DNA from: Bacteroidota bacterium
GTDB lineage: Bacteria > Bacteroidota > Bacteroidia > Chitinophagales > Chitinophagaceae
NCBI GenBank assembly: GCA_018268085.1
Contig: JAFDXE010000006.1
Coordinates: 99,663 to 163,662 of the forward strand
Direction: 5' to 3'
Length of the DNA stretch: 64,000 nucleotides
A program made the position numbers and the translations under genes. The notes under the pieces are model-generated. The model was not told where the DNA came from, did no database searches, and saw only the letters and a program-made list of their open reading frames with translations. Positions 9,391-18,872 of the stretch are shown piece by piece. Each line of letters begins with the position of its first letter. The stretch's first letter is position 1.

Positions 9391-10617
9391 ATGTTAGAAA
9401 TCAGCAAACGCGGGCATGAAATGCCTGCATCCCCCATACGCAAATTGGTTCCTTACGCCGAAGCAGCGAAGAAAAAAGGTATAAAAGTATATCACCTGAA
9501 TATTGGACAACCCGATATTGAAACACCGCAGCAATGCCTCGATGCAGTAAAAAACTGTAATGTGAAAGTATTGGAATACAGCCACAGTGCAGGAAATGAA
9601 AGTTACCGTAAGAAACTTGTAAGCTATTATGCTAAAAATAATATTGAGGTTACCACCAACGATATTATTGTAACTACTGGTGGCAGTGAAGCCATTCTTT
9701 TCGGATTCATGGCCTGCCTGGATGCAGGAGATGAAGTTATCATTCCCGAACCTTTTTATGCAAACTACAATGGATTTGCCATCCAGGCCGATGTAGTGGT
9801 AAAACCTATACGCAGCAGTATTGAAAGCGGTTTTGCTTTACCCCCGATTGAAGATTTTGAAAAAGCCATCACACCGAAAACAAAAGCAATCGTTGTATGT
9901 AATCCCAACAATCCAACAGGCTATTTATACAGCGCTGCAGAAATGGAAACATTGAAAGAAATCGTTGTAAAACACGACCTCTTCCTGTTTGCGGATGAAG
10001 CTTACCGTGAGTTCTGCTACCAGGGAACTCATACCAGTGCCATGCATTTAAAAGGCGCCGAACAACATGTAGTATTGATGGATACTATTAGTAAAAGATA
10101 TAGTGCCTGCGGCGGACGTATCGGTGCGTTTGTTACAAAGAACAAAGAAGTGTTAAATGCTGCCATGAAATTCGCACAGGCAAGATTGAGTCCGCCATTT
10201 TACGCACAGGTATTAGGAGAAGCAGCCGTTGACTTACCCGATAACTATTTCGATACAACCAAAGCTGAATATAAACTTCGCCGCGATACCCTCGTAAAAA
10301 GATTGAACGAAATGAATGGCGTATTTTGTCCGAACCCCGGTGGCGCATTTTATGCTATGGCTCGTTTACCCATTAACGATAGTGATGTATTTTGCCAGTG
10401 GCTGCTCGAAAAATTTTCCTACAATAATGAAACGGTTATGCTGGCACCGGCAACCGGATTTTATAGTACACCCGGACTCGGCAAAAATGAAGTGAGGCTT
10501 GCGTATGTATTAAATGTAGATGCGATTAACAAGGCGATGGATTGCCTGGAAAAAGCATTGGAGGAATATCCCGGACGAACACAGGTAACAACATCTGCAC
10601 TCACCGCCGCAATTTGA
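9391..10617 (+). CDS. PLP-dependent class I/II aminotransferase
   Basis: A 408-residue fold-type I aminotransferase of the aspartate aminotransferase superfamily. It shows GQPDIETPQQC near the N-terminus, NPNNPTGYLYS, ADEAYREFCY and the PLP-lysine segment TISKRYSACGGRIGAF (Lys near residue 235). This fits an amino-acid transaminase using 2-oxoglutarate or pyruvate; the exact substrate is not decidable from sequence. The start at 9391 keeps LEISKRGHEMPASPIR, typical of this group; ATG at 9421 is an alternative. A strong terminator follows, so it is a single-gene unit. Confidence 0.9.
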   Translation: MLEISKRGHEMPASPIRKLVPYAEAAKKKGIKVYHLNIGQPDIETPQQCLDAVKNCNVKVLEYSHSAGNESYRKKLVSYYAKNNIEVTTNDIIVTTGGSEAILFGFMACLDAGDEVIIPEPFYANYNGFAIQADVVVKPIRSSIESGFALPPIEDFEKAITPKTKAIVVCNPNNPTGYLYSAAEMETLKEIVVKHDLFLFADEAYREFCYQGTHTSAMHLKGAEQHVVLMDTISKRYSACGGRIGAFVTKNKEVLNAAMKFAQARLSPPFYAQVLGEAAVDLPDNYFDTTKAEYKLRRDTLVKRLNEMNGVFCPNPGGAFYAMARLPINDSDVFCQWLLEKFSYNNETVMLAPATGFYSTPGLGKNEVRLAYVLNVDAINKAMDCLEKALEEYPGRTQVTTSALTAAI

Positions 10618-10640
10618 TAAACCATATTTAGATATTGTAC

Positions 10641-10665
10641 ACCCGGAACCTGTTCCGGGTTTTTT
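10641..10665 (+). terminator. Terminator after aminotransferase
   Basis: A perfect 9-bp stem, ACCCGGAAC with GTTCCGGGT (10641-10649 and 10652-10660), has a two-base apparent loop and is followed by a T run to 10665. It lies 23 bases after the stop codon. Confidence 0.85.
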
Positions 10666-10841
10666 ATTGGTAATAACTTTGCTTATGTTATAAAAAGGGT
10701 AATGAATTTTACCGCTTTATCATCAACATTTATACATGATAAAAAGATTGCTATTTAACGCACACACAGTGTATCATTTGTAACAATGAGCATGTTGTAT
10801 AATTGCCCGGTTTTTGATATAAATATTAAAACTTGTCAATT

Positions 10842-11309
10842 ATGCAAACACATTTCATTCATAGAAAACAGGAATTCACACATTATTCCCGCTGGCTTAC
10901 ATTACTTCGCATTGTAACAGGTCTTGTACTCATTGCGAAAGCTATTTCCTTCTTCCACGACTCAAGCACCATTCAGCACATGATGGCCAATAATGGCTGG
11001 GGCATTTTTGAGAACAACACACAAACCATTGCTGTAATTATCACCTACGTTACATTATTGGGAGGTGTGCTTATTGCAACAGGGTTGTTTACGAGGTGGA
11101 TGTCAATCATCCAGATTCCGATATTGACAGGCGCTGTAATTTTAAACATATCCAATAACAGCGCAGAACTGATTTTATCTGCAATAATTCTTGTACTGCT
11201 GATTTTATTTGCGGTTAAAGGGAGCGGACCAATTTCAGCAGATGAATTTTTCAGGAATTATACTTATGCAGGAAGAGAACGTGGACACACCCGTAATTTT
11301 TTCAGGTAA
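10842..11309 (+). CDS. DoxX-like small membrane protein
   Basis: A 155-residue protein with four predicted hydrophobic segments: near LLRIVTGLVLIAKAI, IAVIITYVTLLGGVLIATGL, IIQIPILTGAVIL and LILSAIILVLLILFAV. The pattern LLRIxxGLxLIxKAxxF and the LGGVLIATGLFTR stretch resemble the DoxX/DoxD-like family, whose general biochemical role is unsettled. I use the ATG at 10842 rather than the TTG at 10833. The gene stands alone between two terminators. A C-terminal hydrophilic tail rich in Arg follows the last helix. Confidence 0.7.
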   Translation: MQTHFIHRKQEFTHYSRWLTLLRIVTGLVLIAKAISFFHDSSTIQHMMANNGWGIFENNTQTIAVIITYVTLLGGVLIATGLFTRWMSIIQIPILTGAVILNISNNSAELILSAIILVLLILFAVKGSGPISADEFFRNYTYAGRERGHTRNFFR

Positions 11310-11333
11310 ACACAGGTAAGCAAGGTTCATAAA

Positions 11334-11365
11334 AAAATCCGGAATGAAATTGTTTCCGGATTTTT
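11334..11365. terminator. Bidirectional terminator, DoxX-like/S9 peptidase
   Basis: An 11-bp inverted repeat, AAAATCCGGAA (11334-11344) with TTCCGGATTTT (11354-11364), is flanked by A and T runs. It lies between the stops of two convergent genes and can serve both strands. Confidence 0.85.
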
Positions 11366-11382
11366 ATTGGTATGATAAAGAT

Positions 11383-13578
11383 TTATTTTGCGCCGGGCGG
11401 ACAATTCTTTTTAATAAAATTGGTGTACAGTGTTTGTAAATGTTTACTGGTGCCCGGACCTTCATTGATGCTGTGAGTACGGTTAGGATACTCCATGAAT
11501 TCAAATTGCTTATTGTACTTTACCAATTCATTTACCAGCGCTTCTGCATTGCTGAAATGAACATTATCATCTCCCGAGCCATGGATGAGCAATAAATTTC
11601 CTTTCAGATTTTTTGCATGTGTAACCGGCGAGCCATTGATGTATGATTCCATATTTTCCTGTGGTAATCCCATATACCGTTCGGTGTATATATTATCATA
11701 ATACAGGAGATTGGTTACCGGTGCGATAGAAACACCCGTTTTAAAAATATCCGGGTATTGGAATAAAAGATTCAGTGTTGAAGAACCTCCACCACTCCAG
11801 CCCCACACGGCAACCCTGTCTTTATCAATAAAATTATTTGATTCAATTATTTTTTTTGCACCCATGGCCATATCACGAATGTTGATGGTTCCATTCTTTC
11901 TGTATATAGCCTTTCTCCATGCAGCACCTTTTAAAGCTGGCGTACCACGGTTATCCAATGCAACCTGGATATAACCATCGGTACTCATATCGCCGCCATA
12001 TAAAAAATTATCATGGTTGCCATATACATCATCCGTAGTAGTGGTAGCCGGTTCACCGTACACATAAAAAACAATCGGATACTTTTTAGTTGCATCAAAG
12101 TTTTTAGGTTTATTCATCCATGCATCCAGTATGATATTGTCTTCCGTAACTACCTGCATGTATTCAACATTGATTGCAGGATCTGTTTTAACCATATTCA
12201 TGATACTTTTCGAACTGTTCAATGGTTTATTTTCAGGCAGGCTGATCCATTCTGCAACCATTGCTGTGTTGTGATTACTGAAGGAATGAAATGCATATTT
12301 TGCCCTCGGTGAAATATCGTAATTATGTGTGCCTTTTAATTTGGCATTGCTCACCAGCTCCGCTTCTTCTTTAAATTGTTTGGAAGGATTATTAATACGC
12401 ACCCTGTACAGGTACAATTGTGTTGCATTGGAAGGCGAAGCAGTAAAGTAGATATAATTATTTGTTTCATCAATTCCCCTGATCGCACCAATATCGTAAT
12501 TGCCCTTGGTAAGTAGTGTAACTGATTTGCCATCGCGACTGATCTTATAGATATGACGCCAACCGTCTTTTTCACTTACCCAAAGAAAATCCTGTCCATT
12601 GTTTATCCATGTCCAGCCCGATGGATCTCCACTGGGTTCTGCAACATTTAAATCAACCCATGCTTCATCATTCTCTGCCCAGAATGTGCGGCTGTTTCCA
12701 TCGGTAGCATTACAATATATCAGTTTGCTTTCCTGCTGCCTGCGATCCAGTTGCTGAACAACCAGCTCATCTGTTCCGCTCCACTCCATCCTTGGTAAAT
12801 AATTCTGCTGGGGATCTCCTTCAATTTTCATCCAGCGTATTACCTGGTTAGAAAGCGATACTACCCCGATTTTAACAGGAGAAGGTGCATCGCCTGTTTT
12901 GGGATATTCTACCGGTATCACTCTTGAGTAAACCGAATCTGTTGTATTCAGCATATAATAATCCCTGATCCTTGTTGCATCCACCTGCCAGAAAGCAATG
13001 CGTTTACTGTCGGGCGACCAGCGAAATCCATCACGACAACCGAATTCTTCTTCATACACCCAATCAAAAGTCCCATTGATCATTTTTCGTGTACCATCCA
13101 GCGTTAGTTTCCTGGCAACGCCTGAACTCACATCTTCCGAAAACAGGTTATGCTCACTTACATAAGCTACCTGTTTGCCATCCGGGGAAAACTTAGCAAA
13201 CATCAACGATTGCGATGGGGCAGATTTACCAACCTGGTGCAATTCGCTATTGGCAAGGTTTAACACCCAATAGTCGCCCCTGGTTTTATACCGCCACACT
13301 TTAGCTGTATTGGTGAATATCAGCAACTTTGTTTTATCGCTGCTGTAGGCATACGATTGTGGCCACAACGCCTTGGATGCACCTGCGGGTGTGAGTTGTT
13401 CTTTTTTAACGATAACGGTTTCTGATTCTGTTTTAGGGTCAATCTTTACAATATTTCCATCTTTCACTTTTGTGTAATACAATCCGTCTTCCGACCAGTT
13501 GATACCCTTTTGGGCAAACGTAACCGGTACGTACACGATCAATAGCAATACCAGCAAGAATGTGTTCCTCAATTTCAT
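11383..13578 (-). CDS. S9 family (dipeptidyl peptidase IV-like) peptidase
   Basis: A 731-residue secreted prolyl-oligopeptidase-family enzyme. A signal peptide (MKLRNTFLLVLLLIVYVPVTFAQ) is followed by a DPP4-type N-terminal beta-propeller (FSPDGKQVAYVSEHNLF and FRWSPDSKRIAFWQVD) and a C-terminal alpha/beta-hydrolase. The triad is Ser near residue 593 in GWSGGGSS, Asp near 666 in GSGDDNVH and His near 699 in NRTHSI. The propeller Glu pair of true DPP4 appears as DWVYEEEFG, which supports dipeptide release from N-termini. It probably acts in the periplasm on peptides after penultimate Pro or Ala. Monocistronic. Confidence 0.93.
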   Translation of the reverse strand: MKLRNTFLLVLLLIVYVPVTFAQKGINWSEDGLYYTKVKDGNIVKIDPKTESETVIVKKEQLTPAGASKALWPQSYAYSSDKTKLLIFTNTAKVWRYKTRGDYWVLNLANSELHQVGKSAPSQSLMFAKFSPDGKQVAYVSEHNLFSEDVSSGVARKLTLDGTRKMINGTFDWVYEEEFGCRDGFRWSPDSKRIAFWQVDATRIRDYYMLNTTDSVYSRVIPVEYPKTGDAPSPVKIGVVSLSNQVIRWMKIEGDPQQNYLPRMEWSGTDELVVQQLDRRQQESKLIYCNATDGNSRTFWAENDEAWVDLNVAEPSGDPSGWTWINNGQDFLWVSEKDGWRHIYKISRDGKSVTLLTKGNYDIGAIRGIDETNNYIYFTASPSNATQLYLYRVRINNPSKQFKEEAELVSNAKLKGTHNYDISPRAKYAFHSFSNHNTAMVAEWISLPENKPLNSSKSIMNMVKTDPAINVEYMQVVTEDNIILDAWMNKPKNFDATKKYPIVFYVYGEPATTTTDDVYGNHDNFLYGGDMSTDGYIQVALDNRGTPALKGAAWRKAIYRKNGTINIRDMAMGAKKIIESNNFIDKDRVAVWGWSGGGSSTLNLLFQYPDIFKTGVSIAPVTNLLYYDNIYTERYMGLPQENMESYINGSPVTHAKNLKGNLLLIHGSGDDNVHFSNAEALVNELVKYNKQFEFMEYPNRTHSINEGPGTSKHLQTLYTNFIKKNCPPGAK

Positions 13579-13676
13579 ATGATTATGTTTATGAAAAATA
13601 AAAATAGTGAATTAGTTTTTCCATTTGTTACCATTGCTGTAAAAGAAATTAATTTTGTTGCCTGATCATTTCTCAC

Positions 13677-14081
13677 ATGATGGAAAAAGAAAAACTAAGG
13701 CTGGATAAATATTTATGGTCGATACGTATGTACAAAACACGCAGCCAGGCTGCCGATGCATGCGATAAAGGGAAGGTGAAGTATAATGGCGCTGCAGTAA
13801 AAGCATCCAAAACGGTTGCAGTAAATGATGAATTTGAAATAAAAACAGAAAATAAACGGTGGAGAATAAAAGTAATTGGTTTGCTCGACCATCGTGTTCA
13901 GTATGCGGAAGCCATTAAATATTACCTGGATATTACGCCTGCCGAAGAAATAGAAAGGATACAGTTCCAGGCTGCAGCTTTTCACACGGGTAAGCGGATG
14001 AGCAAAGTGGGACGTCCCACTAAAAAGAACAAACGGGATATTGATGATTTCCTCGAAAATAGCTTAGCGCAAACCGAATAA
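13677..14081 (+). CDS. S4-domain RNA-binding protein (Hsp15-like)
   Basis: A 134-residue protein with an N-terminal S4 RNA-binding domain: LRLDKYLWSIRMYKTRSQAADACDKGKV, then NDEFEI. Architecture and length match the Hsp15/HslR family, which binds stalled 50S subunits carrying nascent chains and helps recycle them. The C-terminus is basic (KVGRPTKKNKRD). A second ATG three bases on is an equally good start. A -7-like TAATTTTG lies at 13650-13657. It is divergent from the S9 peptidase and 60 bases upstream of trmD, with which it may be cotranscribed. Confidence 0.85.
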   Translation: MMEKEKLRLDKYLWSIRMYKTRSQAADACDKGKVKYNGAAVKASKTVAVNDEFEIKTENKRWRIKVIGLLDHRVQYAEAIKYYLDITPAEEIERIQFQAAAFHTGKRMSKVGRPTKKNKRDIDDFLENSLAQTE

Positions 14082-14141
14082 TAATTTCACCAGGTTAGGC
14101 CTGCGTTTAAAATATTTTATCTTTCACACTCAATTCAATTC

Positions 14142-14819
14142 ATGCGCATCGATATCATTTCTGTAGTTCCTGATCTGCTGGCCTCCCCTTTTTCACATTC
14201 AATAATGAAAAGGGCGAGAGAAAGAGGGTTGCTGGAAGTAAACGTTATTAATCTCCGGGAATACACCACTTATGCAAGGGCACAGGTTGACGACTACCAG
14301 TTTGGTGGAGGCGCCGGTATGGTGATGATGATCGAACCATTGGTAAATGCGGTTGAATCGCTGCAAAAGGAAACGAAATATGATGAGATCATTTTTCTTA
14401 CGCCGGATGGCGAACAGTTTAACCAGAAAACGGCCAATAACCTTTCGTTGAAAAATAACCTGTTACTGATATGCGGTCATTATAAAGGAATTGACCAGCG
14501 CTTCAGGGATCATTTTATCACAAAAGAAATTTCTATTGGTGATTATGTGCTAAGCGGTGGCGAACTGGCCGCAGCCGTACTAACGGATGCGATTGGCCGC
14601 TTAATTCCCGGCGTGCTCAACGATGAAAGTTCTGCCCTGTCTGATTCATTCCAGGACAATCTCCTGGCACCGCCCGTTTATACACGCCCTGAAACATTCC
14701 GTGGATGGAAAGTGCCTGAAGTGTTGCTAAGCGGCAATCATAAACTGATAGACGAGTGGCGTCATGAACAATCTATTAAAAGAACACAGGAAAGGCGGCC
14801 GGATTTAATGGACGAATGA
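14142..14819 (+). CDS. trmD: tRNA (guanine-37-N1)-methyltransferase
   Basis: A 225-residue TrmD that methylates G37 of tRNAs reading CCN, CUN and CGG codons, which prevents +1 frameshifting. Diagnostic trefoil-knot SPOUT segments are present: [49 protein letters not shown] and [21 protein letters not shown]. The length is normal. It is not next to rimM or rplS as in many bacteria; the neighbour is the S4-domain gene. A TATCTTTC box precedes it. Confidence 0.97.
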   Translation: MRIDIISVVPDLLASPFSHSIMKRARERGLLEVNVINLREYTTYARAQVDDYQFGGGAGMVMMIEPLVNAVESLQKETKYDEIIFLTPDGEQFNQKTANNLSLKNNLLLICGHYKGIDQRFRDHFITKEISIGDYVLSGGELAAAVLTDAIGRLIPGVLNDESSALSDSFQDNLLAPPVYTRPETFRGWKVPEVLLSGNHKLIDEWRHEQSIKRTQERRPDLMDE

Positions 14820-14890
14820 TCTATAGCTAATGTAACGAGTTTGATTTTTTTGATAAGGAAAAAGAATTATTGGTTGATAATACCAAAATA

Positions 14891-14921
14891 AAAAGAGGCT
14901 GCAATTAATACAGCCTCTTTT
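14891..14921. terminator. Bidirectional terminator after trmD
   Basis: An 11-bp perfect inverted repeat, AAAAGAGGCTG (14891-14901) with CAGCCTCTTTT (14911-14921), with a nine-base loop. It lies between trmD and the convergent, frameshifted gene whose restored frame ends at 14942, so it would serve both. Confidence 0.85.
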
Positions 14922-14941
14922 GTTAACTAATTCTTTTTTGC

Positions 14942-15022
14942 TTAGTTCGAAAAAATCTTTTCATCTACCGGAACATTCGCTTCAATCTTAGTAAATGTTA
15001 TCGGGCCACGAACATTGGTTAT
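14942..15022 (-). other. Out-of-frame C-terminal continuation of 15019-15612
   Basis: Directly after the premature stop, the +1-shifted frame encodes 26 residues, beginning ITNVRGPITFTKIEAN and ending VPVDEKIFSN, before a TAA at 14942-14944. The sequence reads as the natural last strands of the upstream protein (alternating beta pattern, then a VDEKIF ending common in this family). Inserting one C into the CCC run joins the frames as Phe-Pro-Ile-Thr. The convergent terminator lies just 20 bases beyond this restored stop, as expected for the real gene end. Confidence 0.75.
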
Positions 15023-15612
15023 GGGAACCAGTATCCTTCCGGAGTTTGCTTATAATCTGAAAAAGATGTTTCTACTTTTTCACCATTCATTTCAGATGCA
15101 CTTTTAACAATGCGGTTGGTAGTTTTATCGATATAATAATTGATAACCTTTCCTCCTTTATTGGTGAGTTTAATGTTATAAGCTTCTGCTCCATCCACTT
15201 TTTCAGTTCCTACCAGTTCAACGGTAGATCCCTTTTCTTTATAGTTTACCAATCCGCCATGTACATCCATTTGTGAAGAAAATGATTTGTACATATCTTC
15301 TTCCATATCCTGCGCTTCACTCATGCCCGGCATGTACACCTGGCCTTTTGTTGCATTTGCAATCTGGAAATACGATTGTCCCATCAATTCAATATCCAGC
15401 CTGATACCAACCATGTGAGATTTTGTAAGTACCATTGGAATATCCATACCCTGTGCGCTCATGCCCCCGGTCATTTTAACGGTTTTAAGCGTAGCGAGCT
15501 TTTCCTTTCCGCCCATTGCCTCAATATATTTATTGATAACGTCGTCGGCAGTTTGCGCCTGTACACTTATAAAAGCGGCAGCAGCAAATAATAGTAATGC
15601 GATTTTTTTCAT
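15019..15612 (-). CDS. Secreted lipoprotein-sorting-like protein, frameshifted
   Basis: The open frame gives 197 residues with a signal peptide (MKKIALLLFAAAAFISVQAQ) and a start like TADDVINKYIEAMGGKEKL. This is the pattern of small exported proteins related to outer-membrane lipoprotein-sorting (LolA/LolB-like) folds, which bind hydrophobic ligands. The frame stops abruptly at GYWFP inside what looks like a conserved strand. Reading on in the next frame from the CCC run at 15023-15025 continues a sensible C-terminus to 14942 (see next entry). One lost C explains this. The gene is therefore either truncated, a sequencing error, or rescued by frameshifting. Intact length would be about 223 residues. 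Precise function unknown. Confidence 0.75.
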   Translation of the reverse strand: MKKIALLLFAAAAFISVQAQTADDVINKYIEAMGGKEKLATLKTVKMTGGMSAQGMDIPMVLTKSHMVGIRLDIELMGQSYFQIANATKGQVYMPGMSEAQDMEEDMYKSFSSQMDVHGGLVNYKEKGSTVELVGTEKVDGAEAYNIKLTNKGGKVINYYIDKTTNRIVKSASEMNGEKVETSFSDYKQTPEGYWFP

Positions 15613-15793
15613 TGTTATTTTTTTAAGATGTTGATTAAGCTGTGAATTTGAGGCCGCAATATAGCAGAAAAATAATTCAAATAAACCTGCTTTTGTATAA
15701 ACGGGTGATACGAATTATAGCCCTATAACAAAAAAACCACTGTTTATCTACAATAGCATAACATTGCAGCCGGAACATATAAATTTTTGAGAA

Positions 15794-17413
15794 ATGATCA
15801 TTACCGGGAACATTACCGACATCAAAGCAGGAAAGATTTTTTACGGAACAATTACTTTTTCAGGGAAGAAAATTGCTGCAATTGAAAACCTCGGCCCTGA
15901 AAAAAAAGATGTGCCTTATGTATTGCCTGGCTTTATAGACAGTCATGTACACATTGAAAGTTCGATGCTCGTACCGTCTGAATTTGCAAGATTAGCTGTT
16001 GTTCATGGCACCGTTGGAACCATCAGCGACCCACATGAAATTGCAAACGTTTGTGGGATGAATGGTGTTCAGTTCATGATAAACAATGGGAAAACAGTTC
16101 CGTTCAAATTTAATTTCGGTGCGCCAAGTTGCGTACCGGCCACCATTTTTGAAACTGCAGGCGCTGCGTTGGATGCAAGCGATGTAGAAAAACTCCTTCA
16201 GCAACCCGAAATAAAATACCTGAGCGAAATGATGAATTTCCCCGGCGTGTTGAATAAGGATGAAGAGGTAATGAAAAAAATAGCAGCAGCAAAAAAATAC
16301 AATAAACCGGTAGACGGGCATGCGCCGGGATTAAGAGGCGCCATGGCTAAACAATATATTGATGCCGGCATCAGTACCGACCACGAATGTTTTACTGCCG
16401 ATGAAGCGCTCGACAAATTGCAATATGGTATGAATATCCTGGTTCGTGAAGGCAGTGCAGCCAAAAATTTTGAAGCATTGATTGGATTGATGCATGATCA
16501 TTCAGACCAGATGATGTTCTGCAGTGATGATAAACATCCGGATAGCCTTGCTGAAGGACACATCAACCAACTCTGCGCCCGTGCAGTTGCCAAAGGCATC
16601 GATGTTTTTAAAGTATTGAAAGCCGCCTGCATTAACCCGGTTGAACATTATTCAATGGAGGTTGGTTTACTGCGTGAAAATAATTTTGCCGACTTTATTG
16701 TTGTGGAAGACCTCGTAAACTTCAACGTACAACAAACGTATATCAATGGTTTGCTGGTGGCAGAAAATGGCAAGTCGCTGATCACTGCACAACCTTCTGC
16801 CGTGATCAACGAATTTAACTGTGAACCTAAAATACCTGCTGCATTTGAAATTCCATTCAATGCTGAAAAACAAATACCGGTTATTGAAGCACTGGATGGA
16901 CAATTAATAACGAATAAGATTTATGTTGAACCAACAGTTGTTAACAATTGTATTGTAAGCAACACAAGTACTGACATTTTAAAGATCGCCGTGGTTAACC
17001 GCTACCAGAATGCGGTTGTTGCAAAAGCATTCATAAAAAACATCGGGATACAAACAGGCGCACTCGCTTCATCGGTTGCACATGATAGTCATAATATTGT
17101 TGCAGTGGGAACAGACGATGAAAGTTTATGCCGTGCCGTGAACCTGGTGATACAACAACGGGGAGGTGTAAGCGCAGTTTCGGGTACAACCGAAAAAGTT
17201 CTGGCATTGCCGGTTGCCGGGCTCATGAGCAATCTTGACGGATATGAAGTAGCTGCTGCTTATACAGCCATCGACCGGTTTACAAAAGAAACAATGGGAA
17301 GTACATTGGGTGCGCCATTTATGACTTTGTCGTTTATGGCACTATTGGTGATTCCGCACCTGAAATTAAGCGACAAAGGATTGTTTGATGGCGACGAATT
17401 CAGGTTTGTATAA
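15794..17413 (+). CDS. ade: Adenine deaminase
   Basis: A 539-residue adenine deaminase of the amidohydrolase superfamily. It converts adenine to hypoxanthine in purine salvage. The metal-binding [15 protein letters not shown] and the following [16 protein letters not shown] are hallmarks, as are [19 protein letters not shown] and [11 protein letters not shown]. The C-terminal Ade domain is present ([13 protein letters not shown]). Length is typical. It runs convergently into a lipoprotein gene with one base between the two stops. hpt, which would use the hypoxanthine product, lies elsewhere in the window (59923-60471). No riboswitch was recognised in the 180-base leader. Confidence 0.95.
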   Translation: MIITGNITDIKAGKIFYGTITFSGKKIAAIENLGPEKKDVPYVLPGFIDSHVHIESSMLVPSEFARLAVVHGTVGTISDPHEIANVCGMNGVQFMINNGKTVPFKFNFGAPSCVPATIFETAGAALDASDVEKLLQQPEIKYLSEMMNFPGVLNKDEEVMKKIAAAKKYNKPVDGHAPGLRGAMAKQYIDAGISTDHECFTADEALDKLQYGMNILVREGSAAKNFEALIGLMHDHSDQMMFCSDDKHPDSLAEGHINQLCARAVAKGIDVFKVLKAACINPVEHYSMEVGLLRENNFADFIVVEDLVNFNVQQTYINGLLVAENGKSLITAQPSAVINEFNCEPKIPAAFEIPFNAEKQIPVIEALDGQLITNKIYVEPTVVNNCIVSNTSTDILKIAVVNRYQNAVVAKAFIKNIGIQTGALASSVAHDSHNIVAVGTDDESLCRAVNLVIQQRGGVSAVSGTTEKVLALPVAGLMSNLDGYEVAAAYTAIDRFTKETMGSTLGAPFMTLSFMALLVIPHLKLSDKGLFDGDEFRFV

Positions 17414-17414
17414 T

Positions 17415-17840
17415 TCAATATTTAGCCCGGATAACTGTCAATCCAACACTATCCGTTCCTTTAGGGGCAAAATATTTCGATTTAAAACTGGCGCTACCGC
17501 CGGGATGTATGGATTGATAAACCGTTTCATGATCTTCTTCCAGCAATGCTCCTGTTTTGCTGTAGAAAGAAAGTTTGATTTCAATATCTTTAAAATCTAC
17601 CATTTTAGCATGATTAACAATGCTGGCTTTTACTACGGTTTGTCCCAGGATATTTCGCCTGTCGGAACCACTCACTGATAAAAATTTTTCCGGATTTTTT
17701 TTCTCGATCTCTTCAACCGACAATTTTCCTTTTTCATATGCGTCATTGGTTTTTGCATCGGTTTTCGATTTACTGTTACCTGTACAAGCGGTAAAAAACA
17801 GGATGAAAACGAATGCTCCAAGCCAGGTTGTTTTTCTCAT
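17415..17840 (-). CDS. Hypothetical lipoprotein
   Basis: A 141-residue lipoprotein. The start at 17840 gives a signal peptide with lipobox at Cys19 (MRKTTWLGAFVFILFFTAC); a longer frame from 17909 would add a poor N-terminus. After a Ser/Lys/Asp-rich linker the protein has a beta-rich domain (LGQTVVKASIVNHAKMVDFKDIEI, then LSFYSKTGALLEEDHETVYQ) that resembles FxLYD-like or similar immunoglobulin-like domains. I do not recognise a family with confidence. Its stop is one base from that of ade on the other strand, with no room for a separate terminator. Confidence 0.75.
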   Translation of the reverse strand: MRKTTWLGAFVFILFFTACTGNSKSKTDAKTNDAYEKGKLSVEEIEKKNPEKFLSVSGSDRRNILGQTVVKASIVNHAKMVDFKDIEIKLSFYSKTGALLEEDHETVYQSIHPGGSASFKSKYFAPKGTDSVGLTVIRAKY

Positions 17841-18023
17841 GGAATTATAAATGATCAGCATAAATGTATAGATTTGAAAAAACTGTTCATTAAAAATACG
17901 CTCCCGCAATCTATTTTATTTTAGATTTGTTTGTTAATGTATTTAAAATACGGGCAAATGTATTGTAAGCATGATACATGCAACTCACGGCAGGTAAAAA
18001 AAAGACAGATCAAATAAAAGCTT

Positions 18024-18674
18024 ATGGTAAACAATTTAAGTGCAAGGCATTCACTCATCAGTAACTGGGTAAGCGAACTCAGGGATGTTGAAGTTCAGCA
18101 GGATCGTATGCGGTTCAGGCGTAACCTTGAAAGAATTGCTGAAGTGATTGGCTATGAGATCAGCAAGCACATGGAATCGGAAGAAAAAGAAATTACGACA
18201 CCCATGGGAACGGCTACCTGCAAAGTATTAAAGCATCAACCGGTGCTGGCTACGATTCTTAGGGCAGGTCTCGCCATGCATAACGGGTTACTGAGTTATT
18301 TCGACCGGGCAGACAATGCCTTTTTAAGCGCTTACCGTAAACATCACCCTGATGGAAGTTTTGAAATAAGCCTGGAATATATGAGCTGCCCCGAACTGGA
18401 AGACCGGATCGTCATTATCAGCGATCCCATGCTGGCAACCGGCTCTTCACTGGTAAAATCTATACAGTTTTTAAAAGAAGAAGGAAACATTAAAGAACTT
18501 CATATTGTGTGTGCCATTGCCTGTTCTGTTGGGATTGAATATGTTCTCCGGGCAGAACCTAAAGCCATAATCTGGTGTGGAGATATTGATGAAGAATTAA
18601 CTGCAAAAGGCTATATAGTACCCGGCCTTGGTGATGCCGGTGACCTTGCTTATGGCAATAAAACGCAGAATTGA
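18024..18674 (+). CDS. upp: Uracil phosphoribosyltransferase
   Basis: A 216-residue type I phosphoribosyltransferase that makes UMP from uracil and PRPP. Motifs: TILRAGLAMHNGLLSYF and the PRPP loop IISDPMLATGSSLVKSI, with the uracil-site end GYIVPGLGDAGDLAYG. It belongs to the Bacteroidota branch of Upp, whose spacing differs slightly from the E. coli enzyme but keeps all motifs. It appears monocistronic, with a hairpin terminator 85 bases downstream. Confidence 0.93.
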   Translation: MVNNLSARHSLISNWVSELRDVEVQQDRMRFRRNLERIAEVIGYEISKHMESEEKEITTPMGTATCKVLKHQPVLATILRAGLAMHNGLLSYFDRADNAFLSAYRKHHPDGSFEISLEYMSCPELEDRIVIISDPMLATGSSLVKSIQFLKEEGNIKELHIVCAIACSVGIEYVLRAEPKAIIWCGDIDEELTAKGYIVPGLGDAGDLAYGNKTQN

Positions 18675-18758
18675 TATCCCCGCAGACCCGGGCCAATTGT
18701 ATTTTTTGTCAGCGTTTGAATTTTTTATTTCAAAAGTGAAAAAGTTATCGGGCGATTC

Positions 18759-18787
18759 TAACCGGAGATTCTACCGGTTATTTTTTT
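18759..18787 (+). terminator. Terminator downstream of upp
   Basis: TAACCGG (18759-18765) pairs with CCGGTTA (18774-18780) around an eight-base loop and is followed by seven T. It lies 85 bases beyond the upp stop, before the PorP/SprF gene. Confidence 0.7.
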
Positions 18788-18872
18788 CGGTCAATGGCAA
18801 GAAAGTTGCCCTGATTATAAGCAGCATTTTACCGTAATTACTTATCTTTATAACTAAGAGAAATATCCCATA

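Noticed and set aside
13624..13657. TTTG and TAATTTTG before the S4-domain gene
   Set aside because: Spacing is 22 bases rather than 19; kept only as a mention, not as a promoter feature.
15613..15793. Possible purine riboswitch before ade
   Set aside because: I found no three-way-junction core or matching loop sequences; only short AT-rich inverted repeats.
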